Shown here: one piece after another, positions 57,400-64,000 of the stretch | How positions within the stretch are numbered: position 1 is the first letter of the stretch | Layout of the letters: each line of letters begins with the position of its first letter | Source of the DNA: Archegozetes longisetosus | Lineage: Eukaryota > Arthropoda > Arachnida > Sarcoptiformes > Trhypochthoniidae | Length of the DNA stretch: 64,000 bases | Direction: 5' to 3' | NCBI GenBank assembly: GCA_018873245.2 | Contig: JAEMBT020000005.1 | Location: forward strand, 12,198,001 to 12,262,000 | Position numbers and translations under genes: made by a program | The notes under the pieces: model-generated | What the model was told of the DNA's origin: nothing | The model's input: only the letters and a program-made list of their open reading frames with translations | The model's database searches: none

Positions 57400-58301
57400 G
57401 TCTTATCAATTTTTTTTTCTCTCAATTTTGTAAATAGATATGGTTTTATCATTAGCTAAGGTTTTATAAAATAATAATTAAGTGCTACACATATGAGATT
57501 TGGGAATATCCATTGGATTGATAATAGGAAGTACGGGTTAAGCGAACACAGTTCAAATTTGAACTTATCTCGTCTTCCAGAAAATCATTCTAATTTTGTT
57601 ACAAGTCAAATTAAGTTTGAATTTCTGCTAGTTTGTTAAGTGTTTGTTACTTGTTTTACAGAGTTTATGAATAGAAATATTGTTTAATTAAATGATTTAA
57701 AATTGATGTCATAGTTAACTATGAGTGGGATTAGGACTTTTAGTTTAACTAGTAGCTCATTAAATTCTCATAATTAACTATTCAGAAAAATCCTTCCACA
57801 TAATACTGATCATTAACTTTAACATATCAACTTTCATGTTAAAAATTAGTTAAACAAGTTGAGACATTAAAATCGTTATTTGAAAGATGAATAAATATCG
57901 CGTTTCTCTTATTTGAGGTATTGCCTCAAAACTTATTGTGAGCCTATATTAACTCTAATTAATGGAAGAAATCACGAAATCGAGTTGCCAACTACTCAGT
58001 GTGTACACGTAAAAAGCTATACATGCAAGAGGGTAGACAAATTTATATTATTGTAACCATAGATATGAAGTTCACTTTATTATCAACAAAATTGATAAGG
58101 AAAGTTAAGTGAGAATATTATTTACTAATAAGATAGTCAGCCATTTATTCATTTTATTTAGTTAATATCTCAAAAGAGTTAAGAGTTTTTACAATCTATC
58201 AATTTATTAATACAATTATCAGAGTTTACCACATAAGTTCTAATCCTCAATAAGTTTTCCTTTTCCAATATTCTACTCTTAAAAAACTTTTAAATCAAGT
58301 C
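57400..58301. other. Intergenic, 5' flank of PRPSAP
   Basis: AT-rich, no gene or repeat recognised. It presumably contains the PRPSAP promoter. Confidence 0.4.
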
Positions 58302-60021
58302 ATGGCCCGAAGCAATTCTGATATGATACTGCTTACGGGTAATTCTCATCCGCAGTTAGCCAATGCAATCGCTTCCAGATTAAACCAGAAGTTGGGATCA
58401 TGTTCGCTATACCACACATCCAATCGAGAATCAGTTTTAGCGATTGGTGATTCTGTGCGTGGTCGCAATGTATATCTTGTACAAACTGGGGGCAAAGATG
58501 TTAATAATAATATAATGGAGTTGTTGATCATGGCTTATGCGTGTAAGACGTCGGCCGCGAACAATATCATTGGTGTTATACCGTATATGCCTTACATTAA
58601 ACAGTCGAAAATGAGAAAACGTGGAGCTATAGTTAGTAAATTACTGGCCAAGATGATGTGTAAAGCGGGCTTTACTCATATTATAACTATGGATATGCAT
58701 CACAAAGAGGTATTGTTTAGGCAAACAACCTTTTTTGTATGGTACTAATGACTTAAGTTGGAAGCAGATTAAGCATCTCTTAAGCTTAACCAAGTCGATG
58801 TATTTTTTTGTAGTATATTTTCACAAAACTCTTTCTGATTATGCTAAAAAATCAAGTAATGACAGCAATAGGCTTCACTATTAATTGATTCTCAAAACAA
58901 ACAGGATTTAATGACCGAAAAACTTTTGATCAAGATTTTTTGAAGATGAATTTTTAGTTTGAATATCGAATGAGATCAAAATTATCTTGTTATAAAATTG
59001 AATCTATTTCGGTTTCAGGCACAGGGCTTTTTCGATATACCAGTCGAAAATCTTCGGGCATCTCCATTCCTACTACAATACATACAGGAATCGATATCCG
59101 ATTACCGAAACGCCGTAATAGTAGCCCGATATCCTGGAGCAGTTCGAAAGGCAACTTCTTATGCCGAGAGGCTGCGAATTGGGATCGCTGTCATTCACGG
59201 CGAACAGAAAGAAAGTGAATCCGACGAAGTGGACGGTCGAACATCTCCTCCACCGATTAAACCCACGGAATCAATTGGTGAACCGATTCCAATCTTAACA
59301 GCCAAAGAGAAGCCGCCGATCAATATTGTCGGAGATGTTGGGGGTCGTATTGCTATAATGATCGATGACGTTATCGATGATATCAAGAGTTATGCCTCCG
59401 CAGCTGAAGTTCTTCGAGAACACGGGGCCTACAAGGTATATGTTTTGGCCACTCATGGTTTGTTCTATTCGGACACTCCACGTATTATCGAAGATTCGGC
59501 TATTGACGAAGTGATTGTTACCAATACTGGTATTGATCTTATTTATGTTTCAAAGGCTTTAATACTAAACTATAGCTAATGTTGTGATTAATGGCGCGCT
59601 GACAATTGTTCGAAGCTTTCATTCGAGAAATCCACCATCTCAAGCTTAGAACTAATTATGTTGAACACAGTTTAAAACTGCAAAATAACTATCTAGCTCG
59701 TCATCAAATTTGGCAAACTCATTATCATATGGTTAACTATTATGAGATTTGGCACAATTTAAAACTTTGTGAAACTAGATCCGAACGTGAGCGTGATTTG
59801 CAATAAGCTATAGTTTGGTAGAAATGCCTTTTCTTAATGCTTGATCGAGTTTTTTATAAGAAATATTTTCTTGTGTTTTAGTTCCTCATGAGTTGCAGAA
59901 AATGCGTTGTCATAAGATTAAGACTATTGACATCGCTGTACTTTTGGCTGAAGCCATGCGTCGTATTCATAATAACGAGTCGTTATCTTATCTGTTCAAA
60001 AATGTTACACTTGAAGACTAA
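58302..60021 (+). CDS. PRPSAP: Phosphoribosyl pyrophosphate synthetase-associated protein
   Basis: Regulatory paralogue of PRPP synthetase that joins the synthetase complex in the cytosol and lowers its activity. Exons 58302-58709, 59019-59529, 59882-60021 join in phase to 352 residues (family ~355-370). Diagnostic PRPSAP text: [75 protein letters not shown]. The PRPSAP-specific insert [16 protein letters not shown] lies before [20 protein letters not shown]. The last exon is [20 protein letters not shown]...[12 protein letters not shown]. True synthetases have a catalytic flexible loop where this has the K-M-R-K-R-G segment, so catalysis is not expected. It cannot be assigned to vertebrate PRPSAP1 or 2. 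Reading exon 2 past its donor gives a false end at 59579. Confidence 0.95.
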
Positions 60022-60488
60022 AGAGAAATACTTTCTAAGTTTTAGTAAACATTTACAATTTTATATAATTATCAATATTTTCATTTAGTTTTAATGATAT
60101 GCAAGTTTTGAGTACAATCGCATTTATATATTCGTTAGAGAATGAAAAATAGACTTTTATTATGGGAGCTATTTATTCAATGATACGCCACTTATTTTTC
60201 TTAATTAGATTTTTTGGCTTACATTAAACTAATGTCTGATATGATTTTCATAATTACTCTTCATATACTAGTACATAATTGGTATATAAACCATAAGTTG
60301 CTCAGTCATATAGATATCTCCCTTATCATCAGAGATTATTAATTGTAGTTATGGAAAAAATGAACTCAATTTAATGTCTGAAAAAATGAATAACAAAAAT
60401 TTTAAAATTTACATTAAATATGTTCTTCATTGTTAGTTTTTGCGTGTGCAACCATAAAATTGACATAAAAATAGAACTTTTAGTAACA
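60022..60488. other. Intergenic, 3' flank of PRPSAP
   Basis: AT-rich spacer. No gene recognised. Confidence 0.4.
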
Positions 60489-61166
60489 ATGAATGCGAGA
60501 AATGTGCGTGTAACTATTTTCTCGTCACCTTTCATTTTATGCGGTTTGTTAGCCTCAGATTGTGTTTTGGTAAATCAATGCAAATTGCTAAACAGTAGTC
60601 ACGAAACAGCTTTTCAATTTACAATTGAATACTTAACAACTTTTATGGTTGTTTCACAGTTTATTGTTTGTAGTAAGTTTCCATAACTCTTTTAAATCCA
60701 TAGAGAAAGTCTTCCAGAAGTAAAGGTATAAGTTTTAAGCAAAATTTTCAATAAGTTAGTTAAATAGAACCAAAGCTTGGAAGTATTTAGTACTATTTTT
60801 ACGCAATTGTATGCTTTGAAAAATGTTTAGGTATTTCAAAAATTATAGAACGATCTTTGATTCACATTTGTTCACTCCATTAGTTATTCTGATTTTTGAG
60901 TATTCGAACGAACAGTTTAACGAACAGTTAGAAGAAAAGTTATTAAACTAAAGCTTATTTAAGAAATTTTATTTCTATCAAAATTGCCAAAACTTCAAAA
61001 CAAAATTAATTATTCAAATATTGATGGCCACCACTTGAACTTCGGGAATTTGATTGGCTCTATTGATGCAAATGGCAGACCAGACCCCATGCTAGACGCA
61101 AACATGATTCCATTTCCAAATCCAGGCCGAATTCAGAGCTCATTGTATAAGAGTGAAAACCATTAA
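60489..61166 (+). CDS. Possible small secreted protein, two exons
   Basis: Tentative model: exon 60489-60672 (MNARNVRVTIFSSPFILCGL...) with donor TA|GTAAGT and exon 60964-61166 after a TTTAAG acceptor, joined in phase to 128 residues. The first exon has a hydrophobic start like a signal peptide. The second ends with a Pro/Asp/Gly-rich segment (GSIDANGRPDPMLDANMIPF, PNPGRIQSS). I recognise no family. The neighbouring small secreted genes make a secreted product plausible, but it may be two unrelated open stretches. Confidence 0.3.
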
Positions 61167-61240
61167 GAAATGCAGGGCCAAGAAAACCACTATTAAGATA
61201 TTCAAATAAAATTGATTATAAACACTAAATCATATTGATT

Positions 61241-61441
61241 TCAGAATTTCTTGTACCCAGCCGTGACAGTGGTTGACGTAAATCCAGGGCCGCTAGTTGC
61301 CCAAATAGTTGAACCGTCAGGACCAACCTCTTGGGTGACATAGTGTGGACCAAATGGTGTGTTATGTACCGTAGTTATCGGTACACTTAGTACTGTTTCA
61401 ATGATTGATAAGATAGTCAAGAATTTTATTGACACTTCCAT
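61241..61441 (-). CDS. Small secreted peptide, 66 aa (TPFG/PDGS type)
   Basis: A single-exon frame with a clear signal peptide (MEVSIKFLTILSIIETVLS, predicted cut near residue 19) and a 47-residue mature peptide without cysteines: VPITTVHNTPFGPHYVTQEV then GPDGSTIWATSGPGF. The arrangement P-hydrophobic-x-x-x-x-(T/S)-PFG-...-P-(D/N)-GS recurs in the gene at 62129-62602, so the two are likely paralogues. The function is unknown; cuticle, salivary or reproductive secretion are all possible. Confidence 0.6.
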   Translation of the reverse strand: MEVSIKFLTILSIIETVLSVPITTVHNTPFGPHYVTQEVGPDGSTIWATSGPGFTSTTVTAGYKKF

Positions 61442-62128
61442 TTTATTCTTGTGTATCGATCAAATGGACTTTTGGATTGCTAGTACTTTGGACACTAGTT
61501 AAAAGAGATGAGAGTTTTTTAAGGCGTAATCGAGACAACATATGGGCTGATGATTATGTGTCAAAAACTTTACAATCAAGTTTAGAGCGTGAAAGTCGAG
61601 TAGTGCGTCAATTGAAATAAAATTGGTTTCTTAGAATTTGGAATGTTCATAAGTTGAATTGAAAAAAATGTTAGCTATTTTTCTGAGTACATTTGAAAAA
61701 AGAGAACTAGAAGTTGCAAATAAGTTCATATATAGTTCTATTTTATAAGGATTTCAAGTTTAATTTAAAGCAAATATATTTGGTGTTAGGTCTCGAGCTT
61801 ATCAAGCGTATGAATAAACAAATTAAATTTCTAATTTCAAACTCAAACCATATTTGGCTTCCTACTGATCAAAACAAAATTACAACTATATTAGAAATAA
61901 GGTGGTTATGATTGAGGCACATCCAAAGTCTAAATAAAGGTATGAATGCTAAAACTTAAGTTTAGTTTTGGAAACAGTTCATTTGACTTGAGGATTAGTG
62001 TCGATATACATTAGTTTTATTATCAATTTAAATAATACATTTAGATGACTAGTCAAACTAATCTATGATTATTTTACTGCTGGGTAGATAATTGAAATTT
62101 TTATAAAAACACTTCAAATTCAACAGAA
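61442..62128. other. Intergenic between the two secreted-protein genes
   Basis: The genes are divergent, so this should contain both promoters. Short plus-strand frames at 61429-61620 and 61714-61911 lack domain signal and are not called. Confidence 0.4.
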
Positions 62129-62602
62129 ATGTTTCAAACGCAAACATTAATATCGACTCTCTTTTGGATTCTACTATTCAAATACCAGTCAGCAAAAGCC
62201 ATACCGTTAGGCGTAATATATCAGTCGCCGTTCGGTCAACAAATAATAAATAGCGATATTTCGCCAAATGGCTCATCGATGTATAGCAGCAGCTATTCCT
62301 CCAACAGTTTCGGTAGTGGCGACAAATTCTTCTCGCATAGCTTCAGTTCAAGTTTTGGTCCAGTGGTTATGATGAGACCAAAAAGTATGCAACCAATGAA
62401 ACCTATGAATTTGAAACCAATCAGCTTGAAGCCACTAAAACCGATGAGACCGTTTCCGAGTCTGTTCGCGCAGCCCAGGAAGAAAGACAAGTACGGGACC
62501 AGACAAGACAAGACTAATAAAAATTCTGAATTCAATCATAGTGATGACTTATTCGAATGGTGGCCGAGTATGTTTGATAATCATAACAACGACGACGATT
62601 GA
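62129..62602 (+). CDS. Secreted protein with Met-Lys-Pro repeats
   Basis: 157 residues, single exon. The signal peptide (MFQTQTLISTLFWILLFKYQ, cut near SAKA) is followed by AIPLGVIYQSPFGQQIINSD and ISPNGSSMYSS, homologous in layout to the peptide at 61241-61441. A Ser/Gly-rich stretch follows, then a low-complexity array of M/L-K-P units (MQPMKPMNLKPISLKPLKPM, residues ~88-107). A basic segment and a C-terminal acidic Asp/Asn run (DNHNNDDD) end the protein. There are no cysteines. The composition suggests an extracellular structural or matrix protein. An AATAAA lies at 62710-62715. Family unknown. Confidence 0.65.
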   Translation: MFQTQTLISTLFWILLFKYQSAKAIPLGVIYQSPFGQQIINSDISPNGSSMYSSSYSSNSFGSGDKFFSHSFSSSFGPVVMMRPKSMQPMKPMNLKPISLKPLKPMRPFPSLFAQPRKKDKYGTRQDKTNKNSEFNHSDDLFEWWPSMFDNHNNDDD

Positions 62603-63069
62603 GCTTCTGTATCGGTCTTTAATAATAATCTAACCTAAGCTAAATCTAATTTATCCTAAATTTGTAACCTGCTAATACCAGCTTTTGTGTAATCACTGAA
62701 TAAGTTGTTAATAAATTATACTGTCATCTAATATTTGTGTTAATTTATAATTAAGTCGTTCAATCAGTTTTAATATTAAAGATCAATTTTTGATTTAATA
62801 CAACAGTTACTTAAATAAACATAAGAATTATCTCATCAAATTTTATCATAACTGTTGTTAATTTTATAGTTTTAAAATGAAAAAAAATTGTCCTTCAAAT
62901 AGACGTGATTCTATTCTAGAAATATGAGATAAACTGCTTAATTTAAAGTACATCATAACAGTAGCTTGGACTAAACTCTAATTTTGTTCCTAGATACAAC
63001 ATTTCATAAATCATTTCTATAATTTCAAATAAATTCATCCGAAAATCTTGGCTACATATCAACTATTTC
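62603..63069. other. Intergenic between convergent genes
   Basis: AT-rich. It contains the putative polyadenylation signal AATAAA at 62710-62715 for the upstream secreted-protein gene. No gene seen. Confidence 0.4.
62710..62715 (+). terminator. Putative polyadenylation signal
   Basis: AATAAA about 108 bp after the stop of the 62129-62602 gene on the same strand. It is plausible but common by chance in this AT-rich DNA. Confidence 0.4.
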
Positions 63070-63450
63070 TCAGTTCAATAAATTTTTATTAAACAAACGT
63101 CTCAATCTGTACCAATCCTTCACCGAAATTAATAGATTCTCAGTTGCAGCAATTGATCCAATACTATGACGAGAACTAGATTTATCTTCAATTACTTCTT
63201 GACATTTGGTGCACAATTTAGCTGCCAATGAAGCGCAATAAACACTAGCAACGAAAGTAAGGAATATAACAATAGCTATAATGAGTTGAATCTGTTCTCT
63301 CCAGAAAGGCTTCATTACTGGCGATGATGTTACAATTTTTGTTTCATTCACTTCTGTCACATTGATTATTATTGATGTCTCATTGATCATCGCACCATCA
63401 GGTAATGGAGTTGTTGTAGGCATAAGACACCAGAACCCTATCAGCAGCAT
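63070..63450 (-). CDS. Small single-pass membrane protein, 126 aa
   Basis: Open single-exon frame. The short hydrophobic N-terminus (MLLIGFWCLMPTTTP) may be a signal peptide, and the frame is open further upstream, so an earlier exon is possible. The ectodomain is ~40 residues with four N-x-S/T sequons (NETSIIINVTEVNETK). A membrane helix (IQLIIAIVIFLTFVASVYCA) runs into a Cys-containing juxtamembrane segment (AAKLCTKCQEV) and a ~45-residue cytoplasmic tail. I do not recognise a family. The gene could belong with the small surface proteins that dominate this end of the window. Confidence 0.5.
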   Translation of the reverse strand: MLLIGFWCLMPTTTPLPDGAMINETSIIINVTEVNETKIVTSSPVMKPFWREQIQLIIAIVIFLTFVASVYCASLAAKLCTKCQEVIEDKSSSRHSIGSIAATENLLISVKDWYRLRRLFNKNLLN

Positions 63451-64000
63451 TACTGTTAACTTCAGTATAACAATCTTTTGGGGACTGGATGTGCTTTGTC
63501 AATCACCATAACTTAGATCCCATGGTCTCATAGGGGGTTCCATTCCTGCCTATCATTTTTGATAGATTTTGAGAAATCATATTTTCTACGCTTTTATTTA
63601 TTTGGGATCTTTTTACTATTTGTTTCAGTAGAGATTATCTTTAGTTCTAAAATACCAAATTTTTAGACCTCATAATTGGTACAAAGGATTATTTTGTCAC
63701 GTTTACAACCTCGTAAACTTAGATTGAGTCAGAAAACAGTGACCCAAATTGAAATTGACCACACAAAACAGTTGACAATTTTTTCATGCTTTGAAGATTT
63801 AAATACTTTTTCTAAAACGAATAGAGCTCAACATTAGGAACATGCAATTTTTGATTTTTATCAGGATTTCAGATTAAACCAAGATCCAACCCTTGGGCAG
63901 GTCTGCATTGACTCTCCTCAGATGTTTTCTCTTATGGAAATTCATATAAGTGAAATGCATTTCTATTACTTATTCATGAAGGTTTTTCTTCTGGTAATCA
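63451..64000. other. Intergenic to window end
   Basis: No gene, RNA gene or repeat recognised. An upstream exon of the minus-strand membrane protein could lie here or beyond. Confidence 0.4.

Noticed and set aside
58970..59218. 82-codon plus-strand frame
   Set aside because: Alternative frame over PRPSAP exon 2, whose true frame is fixed by homology and splice phase.
62293..62535. 80-codon minus-strand frame
   Set aside because: Antisense of the Met-Lys-Pro repeat gene. It mirrors the repeats and has no independent support.
1..64000. CRISPR array, prokaryotic operon or phage-type system
   Set aside because: No regularly spaced short direct repeats, no ribosome-binding sites and no polycistronic layout. 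The spliced genes show that the DNA is eukaryotic.

Overview
This is an AT-rich eukaryotic nuclear window. Genes are split by short spliceosomal introns (GT-AG), intergenic DNA is long, and DNA transposon debris is dense. Alpha-SNAP, a PRPP-synthetase-associated protein, DUF229, DM9 and LAMP-like genes point to a metazoan, probably an arthropod. An RCC1-repeat plus protein kinase pseudogene resembles multicopy families I associate with acariform mites, so a mite is my best guess. That is inference, not proof.

Left part (0-38 kb). A Tc1 relic (1-391) and a decayed RCC1-kinase gene (732-2583) come first, then a nearly complete mariner (3051-4357). Three DUF229 (sulfatase-like fold) genes lie on the minus strand: two intact six-exon copies (4536-7090, 9599-12157) and a third (34191-37555) broken by a 7-nt deletion and carrying an intronic foldback element. 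Between them (13-33 kb) is a transposon graveyard: hAT elements and MITEs with readable 8-bp target duplications, TA-flanked foldback elements, long palindromes, Tc1/IS630-like relics, and a hAT with an intact 469-codon transposase (30570-32442) nested inside a larger palindromic element. One host gene sits in this zone: a DM9-domain membrane protein (27042-28272) flanked by a ~528-bp inverted duplication of its own 3' end.

Right part (39-64 kb). A type I membrane protein with an EB/EGF-like cysteine module (39950-41527) is followed by alpha-SNAP (42990-45423, minus). Next comes a cluster of four LAMP-like or probable LAMP-like type I membrane proteins (48110-49944, 50332-51048, 52282-54940, 56575-57399). 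A casein kinase 1 pseudogene lies antisense in the intron of the third. PRPSAP follows (58302-60021, three exons), then small secreted or membrane proteins (61241-61441, 62129-62602, 63070-63450). The first two of these share an N-terminal motif and look like paralogues.

Alpha-SNAP (SNARE recycling) and LAMP-like proteins (lysosomal or surface glycoproteins) both concern membrane traffic, but nothing here shows that the linkage is functional. Gene models were built by hand from reading frame, phase and splice sites, and all first-to-last exon spans given as CDS contain introns. The most notable signals are the divergent LAMP-like cluster, the DM9 gene inside an inverted copy of its own tail, the mosaic (gene-conversion-like) DUF229 copies, the RCC1-kinase fusion, and the nested transposons.
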